64,000 nt of DNA, from contig NZ_KQ949031.1 of NCBI RefSeq assembly GCF_001514285.1, positions 124,001 to 188,000 of the forward strand, in the 5' to 3' direction. The notes below the pieces were generated by a model. That model worked only from the letters and a program-made list of their open reading frames with translations, did no database searches and had not been told where the DNA came from. Both the position numbers and the translations under genes were made by a program. Position 1 is the stretch's first letter; each line of letters begins with the position of its first letter. Origin of the DNA: Streptomyces sp. DSM 15324 (lineage in GTDB: Bacteria > Actinomycetota > Actinomycetes > Streptomycetales > Streptomycetaceae). Below are positions 24,586 through 33,459 of the stretch, piece after piece.

Positions 24586-26060
24586 CGCGCCCCGTCCTTC
24601 CCGCCGTTCGTCCGCTGCCACCAGTCGCGGAAGGGTTCCGCCGGTACGGCCGGCAGGTCCCTGCTGCCGCTCCACGCCCGCCCCGGTCCGGGGAGCGTAC
24701 GAGGGTGCAGGCGGCGCGTCCGGGAGGCGAGCCGCTGCCCGGTGCGCAGGGCGCCGGGGCGGGCGAACGCCCACCGCGCCGCCCGCATCGCCGCCCGCTC
24801 GGCGGCGTGCCCCTTGGCCGGCTTGAGCACCACCCGGTTGCCCTCCCGGACCACCGGCCCGCCCTCGACGACCCGCTCCCGCAGATGCACCAGCACCTCG
24901 GGGATGTCGATGGCGACCGGGCAGACCTCGTAGCAGGCACCGCACAGCGAGGAGGCGTACGGCAGCGAGGCGTCGATCTCGCTCTGCGTACCCCGCAGTT
25001 GGGGGCTGAGGATGGCGCCGATCGGACCCGGGTAGACCGAGCCGTAGGCGTGCCCGCCGGCCCGCTCGTAGACCGGGCAGACGTTCAGACAGGCCGAGCA
25101 GCGGATGCAGCGCAGGGCCTGGCGGCCGACCTCGTCGGCGAGGGTGTCGGTGCGGCCGTTGTCCAGCAGCACCAGATGGAAGGTCCTCGGCCCGTCGCCG
25201 TCCGTCGTGCCGGTCCAGGTCGAGGTGTACGGGTTCATGCGCTCGGCGGTCGAGGAGCGGGGCAGAGTCTGGAGGAAGACCTCCAGGTCCCGCCAGGTCG
25301 GCACGACCTTCTCGATGCCCACGACGGAGATCAGGGTCTCGGGCAGGGTCAGACACATCCGCCCGTTGCCCTCGGACTCCACGACCACCAGGGTGCCGGT
25401 CTCGGCCACCATGAAGTTGGCGCCGGAGACGCCGACCTTGGCCCGCAGGAACTTCTCCCGCAGATGCAGCCGGGCCGCCTCCGCCAGTTCGGCCGGTGTG
25501 TCGGTGAGCCCCTCGGGCGCCGCGCGCCCCCACTCGCCCATCTCCCGGCGGAAGATGTCCCGGATCTCCCCCCGGTTGCGGTGGATGGCCGGGACGAGGA
25601 TGTGCGAGGGCCGGTCCCCGCCCAACTGCACGATCAGCTCGGCGAGATCGGTCTCGTAGGCGTGGATTCCCTCGGCTTCGAGGGCTTCGTTGAGCCCGAT
25701 CTCCTGAGTGGCCATGGACTTGACCTTGACGACCTCCGACTCGCCCGTCTCCTTGACGAGCCGGGCGACGATCCGGTTGGCCTCCTCGGCGTCGGCCGCC
25801 CAGTGCACGGTCCCGCCCGCCGCCGTGACCGACTCCTCCAACTGCACGAGGTAGCGGTCGAGGTGACGCAGCGTATGGTCCTTGATCCGCTTGCCGGCCT
25901 CCCGCAGCTCGGCCCAGTCGGACACCTCGGCGACCGCCTTGGCCCGCTTGGCGCGGATGGTGTGCGTGGCGTGCCGCAGGTTGCCCCGCAGGGTCCGGTC
26001 CCCGACCGCCGCCCGAGCCGCCTCGGGAAAGGCCGGCATGCCCAGATACGTGCCGCTCAT
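24582..26060 (-). CDS. lutB: LutB-like iron-sulfur LUD protein (lactate utilisation)
   Basis: A 492-residue protein with an N-terminal LUD domain (GVSGANFMVAETGTLVVVES) and two 4Fe-4S ferredoxin motifs, CIRCSACLNVCPV and CGACYEVCPVAIDIP, in the C-terminal third. It would pass electrons in the oxidation of L-lactate to pyruvate. ATGA overlaps bind it to lutA upstream and GTGA to lutC downstream. Length and motif order fit LutB of Bacillus and YkgF of E. coli. Confidence 0.95.
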   Translation of the reverse strand: MSGTYLGMPAFPEAARAAVGDRTLRGNLRHATHTIRAKRAKAVAEVSDWAELREAGKRIKDHTLRHLDRYLVQLEESVTAAGGTVHWAADAEEANRIVARLVKETGESEVVKVKSMATQEIGLNEALEAEGIHAYETDLAELIVQLGGDRPSHILVPAIHRNRGEIRDIFRREMGEWGRAAPEGLTDTPAELAEAARLHLREKFLRAKVGVSGANFMVAETGTLVVVESEGNGRMCLTLPETLISVVGIEKVVPTWRDLEVFLQTLPRSSTAERMNPYTSTWTGTTDGDGPRTFHLVLLDNGRTDTLADEVGRQALRCIRCSACLNVCPVYERAGGHAYGSVYPGPIGAILSPQLRGTQSEIDASLPYASSLCGACYEVCPVAIDIPEVLVHLRERVVEGGPVVREGNRVVLKPAKGHAAERAAMRAARWAFARPGALRTGQRLASRTRRLHPRTLPGPGRAWSGSRDLPAVPAEPFRDWWQRTNGGKDGAR

Positions 26061-26812
26061 ACGGCCGGTTCCTCCTCCGTGCTCGCCAGAATCTCCGCCA
26101 GGTGCACCGGCCGCAGCCCCGCCTTCAGCCGGGTCATGGTGCCGCCGAGGTGCATCAGACACGAGTTGTCGGCCGCGCACAGCACCTCGGCGCCGGTCGA
26201 CTCGGCGTTGCGCACCTTGTCCGCGCCCATCGCCGCCGACACGTCGGAGTTCTTCAGCGCGAAGGTGCCGCCGAACCCGCAGCACTCCTCCGCGCCCGGC
26301 AGCTCCACCAGCTCCAGCCCCTTCACGGCCCGGAGCAGCCGGCGGGGCCGCTCGCCGAGCCCCAGGCCCCGCAGCCCGTGACAGGTCGGGTGGTAGGTCA
26401 CCGTGTGCGGGTAGTAGGCCCCGACGTCCGTCACCCCGAGCACGTCCACCAGGAACTCGGTCAGCTCGTACGTCTTCGGTACCACCGGCGCCAGCGCCGT
26501 CGCCAGCGAGCCCCCGCGCCCTTCCGCCCTGGCCCGCTCACCCATCCGCGGATACAGCTCCCGCACCATCGCCCCGCAGGACCCGGAGGGCGTCACGATC
26601 GCCTCGTACTCCCCGAATACATCGGAGAAGTGCCGGGCGAGCGGCTCGGCCTCATGGCGGTAGCCCGTGTTGTAGTGGGCCTGGCCGCAGCACGTCTGGG
26701 CCATCGGGAAGTCGACGTCGACACCCAGTCTGGTCAGCAGTTTCACCACGGCGCGGCCGGTATCCGGATAGAGCGTGTCGTTGACACAGGTCAGGAACAG
26801 TGCGACACGCAT
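26057..26812 (-). CDS. lutA: LutA-like CCG-domain protein (lactate utilisation)
   Basis: A 251-residue protein with two Cys-rich CCG domains: MAQTCCGQAHYNTGY and SGSCGAMVRELYP in the first half, YHPTCHGLRGLG and EECCGFGGTFALKN in the second. This pattern occurs in LutA, GlpC and heterodisulfide reductase and binds iron-sulfur clusters. It starts 73 bp after the rhamnulokinase gene, with a short hairpin in between, so lutABC may use its own promoter as well as read-through from the rhamnose genes. Confidence 0.95.
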   Translation of the reverse strand: MRVALFLTCVNDTLYPDTGRAVVKLLTRLGVDVDFPMAQTCCGQAHYNTGYRHEAEPLARHFSDVFGEYEAIVTPSGSCGAMVRELYPRMGERARAEGRGGSLATALAPVVPKTYELTEFLVDVLGVTDVGAYYPHTVTYHPTCHGLRGLGLGERPRRLLRAVKGLELVELPGAEECCGFGGTFALKNSDVSAAMGADKVRNAESTGAEVLCAADNSCLMHLGGTMTRLKAGLRPVHLAEILASTEEEPAV

Positions 26813-26870
26813 CGCGGCTCCTCGGGGTTAAGTCATCGGATCAGTGCAGAGTAGTCCAGCGGGAGCGCCA

Positions 26871-26883
26871 GGGGGAGACCCCC
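26871..26883 (-). terminator. Short hairpin between rhamnulokinase and lutA
   Basis: GGGGGAGACCCCC is a perfect 5-bp stem with a 3-base loop just past the rhamnulokinase stop. It is short for a terminator and could act as a partial stop or processing point between the rha and lut genes. Confidence 0.35.
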
Positions 26884-26885
26884 GC

Positions 26886-28331
26886 TCACCGCGCGGCGAG
26901 CCGGGCCTGTGCCTCGCGCCACCGCCCGGTGCCGCCCTGCGGCTCGTAGCGCGTCAGCGGCTGGGTGCGGGCGAGCAGCCCGCGCAGGTCGGCACGGTCG
27001 CCGACCATCCCGTGGGCCCGCGCCTGCACCAGCACGTTGCCGAGCGCGGCGGCCTCCGTCGGCCCGGCCACCACGGGCAGCCCGCAGGCGTCGGCGGTGA
27101 GCTGGCACAGCAGCGCGTTGCGGGTGCCGCCCCCCACGACGTGCACCACGTCCACGGGATGTCCGGCGAGCCGCTGGGCGTCCTCGACCGCCCGGCGGTG
27201 GGCGAGGGCGAGCGAGTCGAGGATGCAGCGGGTGATCTCGCCGGGGGTCCCGGGCACCGGCTGCCCGGTGGCCCGGCACGCCTCGGCGATCCGCTCCGGC
27301 ATCCGCCCGGGCGCGAGGAACGCCGCGTCGCCCGCGTCCACGACCGACCGCAGCGCGGGCACGGCCGCCGCCTCCCGCAGCAGCACCCCCAGATCGGGGT
27401 CCCCCCAGGCCCGTACGCATTCCTGGAGCAGCCAGAGCCCCATGATGTTGCGCAGGTAGCGGACCGTGCCGTCCAGCCCCAGTTCGTTGGTGAAGTTGGC
27501 GGCCCGGCTCTCCTCGGTGAGCACGGGCGCCGCCAGCTCCAGACCCGCCAGGGACCAGGTGCCGGTGCAGATGTAGGCGAACCGTTCCCCGGTCGCCGGC
27601 ACGGCCGCCACCGCGGACGCGGTGTCGTGCGACCCGACGGCGGTCACCGGCACCGGCCCCGTCAGCCCGGTCTCCTCCAGCACCTCGGGGCGCAGGACCC
27701 CGGCCGGATCGCCCGGCTGCCGCAGCGGCGCGAACAGCTCCAGGTCGATGCCGAGGCGCGCGGCGAGCCCGGACGACCACGTCCGTGTGCGGGGATCGAT
27801 CAGCTGGGTCGTGGAGGCGTTGGTCAGCTCGGTGCCCTGCTCCCCGGTCAGCCAATAGGCCAGCAGATCGGGGATGAGCAGCAGCCGCTCGGCATGGGCG
27901 AACTGGCGTGTCCCCCGGGCGGCGACGAGCTGGTACAGGGTGTTGAAGGGCGCGTACTGCAAACCGGTCGCCGCGTACAGCTCGGCGGCCGGCACGGTCG
28001 CCCACACCTTCTCGGCGACCCCTTCGGTGCGCGTGTCCCGGTAGTGCACCGGGTTGCCGAGCAGCGCCCCGTCCCCGTCGAGCAGCCCGTAGTCCACGGC
28101 CCAGCTGTCGATGCCGACCGAGTCCACCGGGCCGGCCGCCCGCAGTCCGTCCAGGACCCCGGCGTACAGGGACAGCACGTCCCAGCGCAGCCCCTCCGGA
28201 ACCCGGAGCGGACGGTTGGCGAACCGGTGCGCCTCCGCCAGCTCCAGGGAGTCGGGGCCGACCCGGCCGACCATGACGCGCCCGCTGGACGCGCCGAGGT
28301 CGACCGCGGCGTACGACCGCACGCCGGTCAC
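26886..28331 (-). CDS. rhaB: Rhamnulokinase
   Basis: A 481-residue FGGY-family sugar kinase. The first phosphate-binding loop is VDLGASSGRVMVG and the second half has SHDTASAVAAVP, CTGTWSLAGLE and the adenosine motif VVGGGTRNALLCQLTAD. It would phosphorylate L-rhamnulose to rhamnulose-1-phosphate. The specific match to RhaB (WDVLSLYAGV, FNTLYQL, NIMGLWLLQECVR) and the neighbours rhaI and the aldolase make this firm. Its GTG at 28331 overlaps the aldolase stop. Confidence 0.95.
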   Translation of the reverse strand: MTGVRSYAAVDLGASSGRVMVGRVGPDSLELAEAHRFANRPLRVPEGLRWDVLSLYAGVLDGLRAAGPVDSVGIDSWAVDYGLLDGDGALLGNPVHYRDTRTEGVAEKVWATVPAAELYAATGLQYAPFNTLYQLVAARGTRQFAHAERLLLIPDLLAYWLTGEQGTELTNASTTQLIDPRTRTWSSGLAARLGIDLELFAPLRQPGDPAGVLRPEVLEETGLTGPVPVTAVGSHDTASAVAAVPATGERFAYICTGTWSLAGLELAAPVLTEESRAANFTNELGLDGTVRYLRNIMGLWLLQECVRAWGDPDLGVLLREAAAVPALRSVVDAGDAAFLAPGRMPERIAEACRATGQPVPGTPGEITRCILDSLALAHRRAVEDAQRLAGHPVDVVHVVGGGTRNALLCQLTADACGLPVVAGPTEAAALGNVLVQARAHGMVGDRADLRGLLARTQPLTRYEPQGGTGRWREAQARLAAR

Positions 28332-30367
28332 CGGAGGAAAGCGGCCGCCACGCCCGCGTCGACGGGCACGTGCAGCCCGGTGGTGTGGGTCAGCTCCCCG
28401 CCGGTCAGCGCGAACACCGCGTTCGCCACGTGCTCGGGCAGCACCTCCCGCTTGAGGATGGTCCGCTGGGCGTAGAACTCGCCGAGCTTCTCCTCGTCGA
28501 CCCCGTACACGGCGGCCCGCTGGGCACCCCACCCGCCGGCGAAGATGCCCGAGCCCCGGACCACGCCGTCGGGGTTGACCCCGTTGACGCGGATCCCGTG
28601 CTCGCCCAGCTCGGCGGCGAGCAGCCGGACCTGGTGGGCCTGGTCGGCCTTGGTGGCGGAGTAGGCGATGTTGTTCGGCCCGGCGAACACGGCGTTCTTC
28701 GAAGCGATGTACACGATGTCCCCGCCGAGCCCCTGAGCGATCATCACCCGCGCGGCCTCCCGCGACACCAGGAACGATCCCCTGGCCATGATGTCGTGCT
28801 GGAGGTCCCAGTCCCTGGCCGAGGTCTCCAGCAGCGGCTTGGAAATGGAGATGCCCGCGTTGTTGACGACGAGGTCGACCCCGCCGAAGGCGAGCGCGGC
28901 GGCCCGGAACGCCTCGGCGATCTGCTCCTCGTCCGTCACGTCGACGGTCACGGCGACCGCCCTGTCGGCCCCGCCGAGCTCCTCGGCGACGGCGGCCGCG
29001 TTCTCCGCGTTCAGGTCGGCGACGACGACACACGCCCCCTCGGCGACCAGCCGGTGCGCGATGGCCCTGCCGATCCCGCTGCCCGCGCCCGTCACCAGCG
29101 CCACCCGGGTGGCCAGCGCCTTCGGCTTCGGCATCCGCTGGAGCTTGGCCTCCTCCAGCGCCCAGTACTCGATGCGGAACTTCTCCCGCTCCTCGATCGG
29201 CGCGTACGAGGACACCGCCTCGGCGCCCCGCATCACATGGATCGCGTTGACGTAGAACTCACCGGCGACCCGGGCCGTCTGCTTGTCCTTGCCGAAGGAG
29301 AACATGCCCACGCCGGGCACCAGCACGACGGCCGGGTCGGCGCCCCGCATCGCGGGGGAGCCGGCCTCGGTGTGCCGCTCGTAGTAGGCGGCGTACTCCT
29401 CCCGGTACGCGGTGTGCAGTTCCTTCAGCCGCGCCACGGCCTCCTCCAGCGGAGCGGTGGGCGGCAGGTCGAGGACCAGCGGCCGCACCTTGGTCCGCAG
29501 GAAGTGGTCCGGGCAGGACGTCCCCAGCGCGGCGAGCCGCGGGTGCTCCGCGCGCGCCAGGAAGTCGAGGACGACGTCGGAGTCGGCGAAGTGCCCGACC
29601 TGGGGCCGGTCCTGCGAGGCGATCGCCCGCACGTACGGCGCGAGCGCGGCGGCCCGCTCCCTGCGCGCGCCGTCGGCCAGTGCCTCGTACCCCTCGACGA
29701 CGGGCCCGAAGGGCTCGGCCTTCCCCCGCTCGGCGAGGAACCTCTCGGCGGTGCGGATGATGTGCAGCGAGTTGCGCTCGCACTCCTCGGCGCTGTCGCC
29801 CCAGGCGGTGATCCCGTGCCCGCCGAGGATCACCCCGACGGCCTGCGGGTGGGCGGCCTTGATCGCGGCGATGTCCAGCCCGAGCTGGAACCCGGGCCGC
29901 CGCCACGGCACCCACGCCACGCTGTCCCCGAAGCATTCGGCGGTCAGCTTCTCCCCGTCCGCCGCGCAGGCGAGCGCGATCCCGGAGTCAGGGTGCAGAT
30001 GGTCGACGTGCGCGGCGTCGACCAGGCCGTGCATCGCGGTGTCGATGGAGGGTGCCGCCCCGCCCTTGCCGTGCAGGCAGTAGTCGAACGCGGCGACCAT
30101 CTCGTCCTCGCGCTCCACCCCCGGGTAGACGTCGACGAGCCCGCGCAGCCGGTCCAGCCGCAGCACGGCCAGCCCGTCCTCGGTGAGCGTCCCGAGGTCG
30201 CCGCCCGACCCCTTCACCCACATCAGCTCGACGTCCCCACCGGTGACGGGGTCGGTGTCGACGCCCTTGGCGGAGGCGTTGCCGCCGGCGTAGTTCGTGT
30301 TACGGGGGTCAGCCCCGAGTCGGTGCGACCGCGCGAGGAGGGCGGCGGCTTCGGGATGGGTGGACAT
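28328..30367 (-). CDS. rhaEW: Fused rhamnulose-1-phosphate aldolase / L-lactaldehyde dehydrogenase (RhaEW type)
   Basis: A 679-residue fusion. Residues about 1-415 are a class II aldolase with the metal site HVDHLHPDSGIAL and GGHGITAWGDSAEECERN. From about 428 to the end is a short-chain dehydrogenase, with VALVTGAGSGIGRAIAHRLV for NAD, NNAGISISKPLL and the catalytic YSATK. Rhamnulose-1-phosphate is split to DHAP and L-lactaldehyde, and the second domain oxidises the aldehyde to L-lactate, as reported for RhaEW of Bacillus and others. The ATG at 30367 has AAGGA before it. Confidence 0.94.
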   Translation of the reverse strand: MSTHPEAAALLARSHRLGADPRNTNYAGGNASAKGVDTDPVTGGDVELMWVKGSGGDLGTLTEDGLAVLRLDRLRGLVDVYPGVEREDEMVAAFDYCLHGKGGAAPSIDTAMHGLVDAAHVDHLHPDSGIALACAADGEKLTAECFGDSVAWVPWRRPGFQLGLDIAAIKAAHPQAVGVILGGHGITAWGDSAEECERNSLHIIRTAERFLAERGKAEPFGPVVEGYEALADGARRERAAALAPYVRAIASQDRPQVGHFADSDVVLDFLARAEHPRLAALGTSCPDHFLRTKVRPLVLDLPPTAPLEEAVARLKELHTAYREEYAAYYERHTEAGSPAMRGADPAVVLVPGVGMFSFGKDKQTARVAGEFYVNAIHVMRGAEAVSSYAPIEEREKFRIEYWALEEAKLQRMPKPKALATRVALVTGAGSGIGRAIAHRLVAEGACVVVADLNAENAAAVAEELGGADRAVAVTVDVTDEEQIAEAFRAAALAFGGVDLVVNNAGISISKPLLETSARDWDLQHDIMARGSFLVSREAARVMIAQGLGGDIVYIASKNAVFAGPNNIAYSATKADQAHQVRLLAAELGEHGIRVNGVNPDGVVRGSGIFAGGWGAQRAAVYGVDEEKLGEFYAQRTILKREVLPEHVANAVFALTGGELTHTTGLHVPVDAGVAAAFLR

Positions 30368-30410
30368 GGAGATTCCTTACTTTTGCAGAAGAGGGGAGTG
30401 CGCTTCTTTC

Positions 30411-30484
30411 AGGGGCGCGGGGCCGCGTCGGTATGCGGCTCCGCCGCGTGGGCGCGACCAGCCACAACCGGCCCGCACCCCGCG
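30411..30484. repeat. Probable dispersed Streptomyces intergenic element
   Basis: The gap between rhaI and the aldolase gene contains AGGGGCGCGGGG, TATGCGGCTCCGCCGCG, GGCGCGACCAGCCACAA and CCGGCCCGCACCCCGCG. From memory this closely resembles a short intergenic sequence scattered through Streptomyces genomes. It occurs once in this window, so the repeat claim rests on recollection. It would interrupt the rha transcript by 140 bp. Confidence 0.5.
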
Positions 30485-30507
30485 ACCGAACAGATCAAGG
30501 CGGACGC

Positions 30508-31686
30508 TCACGCGCCCCAGCCGGCCTGCTCCCCTCCCACCCGCTCGGCGACGATCCTCTCGGCCCACCCGGACGCCCGGTAGGCGACGAGAGGCTCGGG
30601 GTCCAGCCCCATCTCCTCCCGCACCTCCCGCAGCAACGGCCGCACATCCGTGTTGTAGGCGTCCATCAGCACGGCGTTCGCCTCCAGGACATCCCCGGAG
30701 GCCTGAGCGGCGGTCAACGCCGACCGATCCACCAGCAGCGCCTTCGCCGTGGCCTCCTGCACGTTCATCACGGAACGGATGATCGCCGGGATCTTCGCCT
30801 CGATGTTGTGGCACTGGTCCAGCATGAAGGCCACCTCGGAGGTGAACCCGCCGCCCCGCACCACCTCGTACATGATCCGGAACAGCTGGAACGGGTCCGC
30901 GGCTCCCACCATCAGGTCGTCGTCCGCGTAGAAGCGCGAGTTGAAGTCGAACCCGCCGAGCTTGCCCTCCCGCAGCAGCGTCGCCACGATGAACTCGATG
31001 TTGGTCCCGGGCGCGTGGTGACCGGTGTCGACCACGACCTGGGCCCTGGGCCCCAGCTTCAGACAGTGCGCGTACGCCGTGCCCCAGTCCGGGACGTCCG
31101 TCGCATAGAAGGCCGGCTCGAAGAACTTGTACTCCAGCAGCATCCGCTGTCCGTCCCCGAGCCGCTCGTACACCTCGGCCAGCCCCTCCGCCAGCCGGTC
31201 CTGCCGGGCGCGGATGTCGTCCTGGCCGGGGTAGTTCGTCCCGTCCGCGAACCACAGCTTCAGATCCGGGGAGCCCGTCGCGTCCATGATGTCGACGCAC
31301 TCCAGCAGATGATCCAGGGCCTTGCGCCGCACCGCCGCCTCGGGATGGCAGATGCTGCCCAGCTTGTAGTCGTCGTCCTGGAAGGTGTTGGAGTTGATCG
31401 TCCCCAGCCTCACCCCCCGGTCCTCGGCGTGCTTGGCCAGCGCCGCGTAGTCCTCCACCTTGTCCCACGGGATGTGCAGCGCCACGGTCGGCGCGACGCC
31501 GGTGACCGCGTGCACCTGGGCCGCGTCGTCCAGCTTCTCCTGCGGGGTGCGGGGAACGCCCGCTTGTGCGAACACCTTGAAGCGGGTCCCCGAGTTCCCG
31601 TACGCCCACGACGGCGTCTCGACGGCCTGGGTCTTCAGCGCGGCCTTCACGGCGGCGAGGTCGGTCACTTCGGGCTCCTGTGACAT
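30508..31686 (-). CDS. rhaI: L-rhamnose isomerase
   Basis: A 392-residue TIM-barrel isomerase of the Pseudomonas/Bacillus RhaI type, not the E. coli RhaA type. Metal and substrate residues lie in HIPWDKVEDYAALA, LKLWFADGTNYPGQDD, LLEYKFFEPAFYATDVPDWG, VVVDTGHHAPGTNIEF and FDFNSRFYADDDL. It converts L-rhamnose to L-rhamnulose. It is the first gene of the leftward arm, preceded by a TTGACA promoter and a LacI-like operator. Confidence 0.95.
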   Translation of the reverse strand: MSQEPEVTDLAAVKAALKTQAVETPSWAYGNSGTRFKVFAQAGVPRTPQEKLDDAAQVHAVTGVAPTVALHIPWDKVEDYAALAKHAEDRGVRLGTINSNTFQDDDYKLGSICHPEAAVRRKALDHLLECVDIMDATGSPDLKLWFADGTNYPGQDDIRARQDRLAEGLAEVYERLGDGQRMLLEYKFFEPAFYATDVPDWGTAYAHCLKLGPRAQVVVDTGHHAPGTNIEFIVATLLREGKLGGFDFNSRFYADDDLMVGAADPFQLFRIMYEVVRGGGFTSEVAFMLDQCHNIEAKIPAIIRSVMNVQEATAKALLVDRSALTAAQASGDVLEANAVLMDAYNTDVRPLLREVREEMGLDPEPLVAYRASGWAERIVAERVGGEQAGWGA

Positions 31687-31707
31687 CGGTCCGGGTCCGG
31701 GCCCGGA

Positions 31708-31719
31708 TGAAACGATTCA
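31708..31719. promoter_or_regulatory. LacI-like operator O1, near the rhaI transcription start
   Basis: TGAAACGATTCA is a 12-bp palindrome with one mismatched pair and a central CG, the usual form of LacI/GalR sites. It lies eight bases downstream of the rhaI -10 box, where a bound repressor would block transcription. Confidence 0.65.
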
Positions 31720-31726
31720 GAACGGG

Positions 31727-31755
31727 AAGCTATGAGGCCACGCAGGCGGTGTCAA
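31727..31755 (-). promoter_or_regulatory. Promoter of the rhaI operon
   Basis: On the minus strand TTGACA (31755-31750) and TAGCTT (31732-31727) are 17 bp apart, a near-consensus vegetative promoter. The rhaI start is 41 bp further on. Confidence 0.7.
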
Positions 31756-31805
31756 CCCTTTCGACCGCGCACCCTTACCGTGACCGCCGCGTGACCTTCG
31801 GCTAG

Positions 31806-31818
31806 CGAAAACTTTTCG
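31806..31818. promoter_or_regulatory. LacI-like operator O2, centre of the divergent region
   Basis: CGAAAACTTTTCG is a perfect 13-bp palindrome about a central C. It lies between the outward-facing promoters, upstream of both. It could be a third repressor site used for looping, or an activator or carbon-repression site. Confidence 0.55.
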
Positions 31819-31829
31819 AGACGGACCCA

Positions 31830-31859
31830 TTGACGCGACATGCCCGCCGTGCCTAACGT
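31830..31859 (+). promoter_or_regulatory. Promoter of the rhamnose ABC transporter operon
   Basis: TTGACG at 31830-31835 and TAACGT at 31854-31859 stand 18 bp apart. The operator at 31874-31885 is just downstream, around the expected transcript start, and the ATPase gene begins at 31942. Confidence 0.55.
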
Positions 31860-31873
31860 CCCGGCAATCCAGT

Positions 31874-31885
31874 TGAAACCTTTCA
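31874..31885. promoter_or_regulatory. LacI-like operator O3, near the transporter transcription start
   Basis: TGAAACCTTTCA has perfect TGAAA/TTTCA arms with a central CC and shares its arms with O1. Its place after the -10 box mirrors that of O1 on the other arm. Confidence 0.65.
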
Positions 31886-31941
31886 CGACGCCGTGACGGG
31901 CCCCAGGGGCACCGCCGCGGACGTTCGTCGAGGAGCCACCC

Positions 31942-33459
31942 ATGACCCACCCCTCCGACACGGGACCGGCCCCGGTGCTGGCGCTCAGGGACGTCGCCAA
32001 GTCCTTCGGCGCCGTACGCGCCCTGCGAGGCGTCTCCCTGGAGCTGTTCCCCGGCGAGGTGCACGCCCTCGCCGGGGAGAACGGCGCGGGCAAGTCGACT
32101 TTGATCAAGACCCTCGCGGGGGTGCACCGACCGGACACCGGCCGGGTGCTGCTCGACGGCGAGCCCGTCGTCTTCCACGGACCCGGCGACGCCCGCGACG
32201 CCGGCATCGCCGTGATCTACCAGGAACCGACGCTCTTCCCCGACCTTTCGATCGCCGAGAACATCTTCATGGGCCGCCAGCCCCGGCGCGCCCTCGGCCG
32301 CATCGACCACAAGGCCACCCACGCCGCGACCGCCGCCCTGATGGCCCGGCTCGGCGTCGACCTCGACCCGGACCGCCCGGCCCGCGGCCTGTCCATCGCC
32401 GACCAGCAGATCGTGGAGATCGCCAAGGCGCTCTCCTTCGACGCCCGCGTCCTGATCATGGACGAGCCGACCGCCGCCCTCACCGGCAGTGAGGTCGCCC
32501 GCCTCTTCGGAGTCGTGCGCACCCTGCGCGAGCAGGGCGCGGCCGTCCTCTTCGTCTCGCACCGGCTGGAGGAGATCTTCGAGATCTGCCAGCGGGTCAC
32601 CACCCTGCGCGACGGCGCCTGGATCGCCGGCGAGCCCCTCGCCGGCATGACCGAGGACGACCTGGTCCGCCGCATGGTCGGCCGCGACCTCGACGAGCTC
32701 TACCCCAAGCAGGACGTCACCCCGGGCGAGATCGCCCTGAGCGTGCGCCGGCTGACCCGCGAGGGCGTCTTCACCGACGTCTCCTTCGACGTACGGCGCG
32801 GTGAGATCGTCGGCCTGGCCGGACTGGTCGGCGCCGGACGCACCGAAGTGGCCCGCGCGGTGTTCGGGATCGACCGCTGGGACGCCGGTGACGTCACCGT
32901 CGACGGCAAGGCACTGGTCAACGGCGCCCCCTCCACCGCGATGGCCGCGGGCCTCGCCCTGGTCCCGGAGGACCGGCGCGCCCAGGGCCTCGTGATGGAC
33001 ATGTCCATCGAGCGCAACATCGGCCTCACCGGTCTGCGCACGACGGTGAAGGCCGGCCTGATGGACCGCGGCGCCGAGCGCAGCCGGTCCCTGGACTGGG
33101 CGGTCAAGCTCCAGGTGAAGTACGCCCGGATCGCCGACAGCGTCCACACGCTCTCCGGCGGCAACCAGCAGAAGGTCGTCCTCGCCAAGTGGCTGGCCAC
33201 CGCCCCCAAGGTGCTGATCGTCGACGAGCCCACGCGCGGCATCGACGTCGGCACCAAGGCCGAGGTGCACCGGCTGCTCAGCGAACTGGCCGCCGACGGC
33301 GTCGCCGTCCTGATGATCTCCTCCGACCTGCCCGAGATCCTCGGCATGGCCGACCGCGTGCTGGTGATGCACGAGGGCCGGCTCACCGCCGAGATCCCCC
33401 GATCCGACGCCACCGAGGAAACCGTGATGGCCGCAGCCACCGGGAGGGCCGCCGCATGA
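31942..33459 (+). CDS. rhaT: Rhamnose ABC transporter, duplicated ATPase
   Basis: A 505-residue sugar-type ATPase with two nucleotide-binding halves. The first has Walker A GENGAGKST, LSIADQQIVEIAKAL in place of the usual signature, and Walker B VLIMDEPTAAL. The second has GLVGAGRTE in place of the classic Walker A, the signature LSGGNQQKVVLAKWL and VLIVDEPTRGID. This is the CUT2 class like RbsA. It energises import of L-rhamnose by inference from the mutarotase and catabolic genes. The next gene overlaps by four bases. Confidence 0.93.
   Translation: MTHPSDTGPAPVLALRDVAKSFGAVRALRGVSLELFPGEVHALAGENGAGKSTLIKTLAGVHRPDTGRVLLDGEPVVFHGPGDARDAGIAVIYQEPTLFPDLSIAENIFMGRQPRRALGRIDHKATHAATAALMARLGVDLDPDRPARGLSIADQQIVEIAKALSFDARVLIMDEPTAALTGSEVARLFGVVRTLREQGAAVLFVSHRLEEIFEICQRVTTLRDGAWIAGEPLAGMTEDDLVRRMVGRDLDELYPKQDVTPGEIALSVRRLTREGVFTDVSFDVRRGEIVGLAGLVGAGRTEVARAVFGIDRWDAGDVTVDGKALVNGAPSTAMAAGLALVPEDRRAQGLVMDMSIERNIGLTGLRTTVKAGLMDRGAERSRSLDWAVKLQVKYARIADSVHTLSGGNQQKVVLAKWLATAPKVLIVDEPTRGIDVGTKAEVHRLLSELAADGVAVLMISSDLPEILGMADRVLVMHEGRLTAEIPRSDATEETVMAAATGRAAA

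Noticed and set aside
30368..30507. Possible CRISPR or IS end between rhaI and the aldolase gene
   Set aside because: No direct repeats with spacers and no inverted ends with target duplication are seen; it resembles a short dispersed intergenic element instead.
28370..30583. Plus-strand frame of 737 codons over the rhamnose aldolase gene
   Set aside because: It is the mirror of a well-defined aldolase/SDR gene, its protein is Val/Gly/Arg-rich without domains, and codon bias favours the minus strand.
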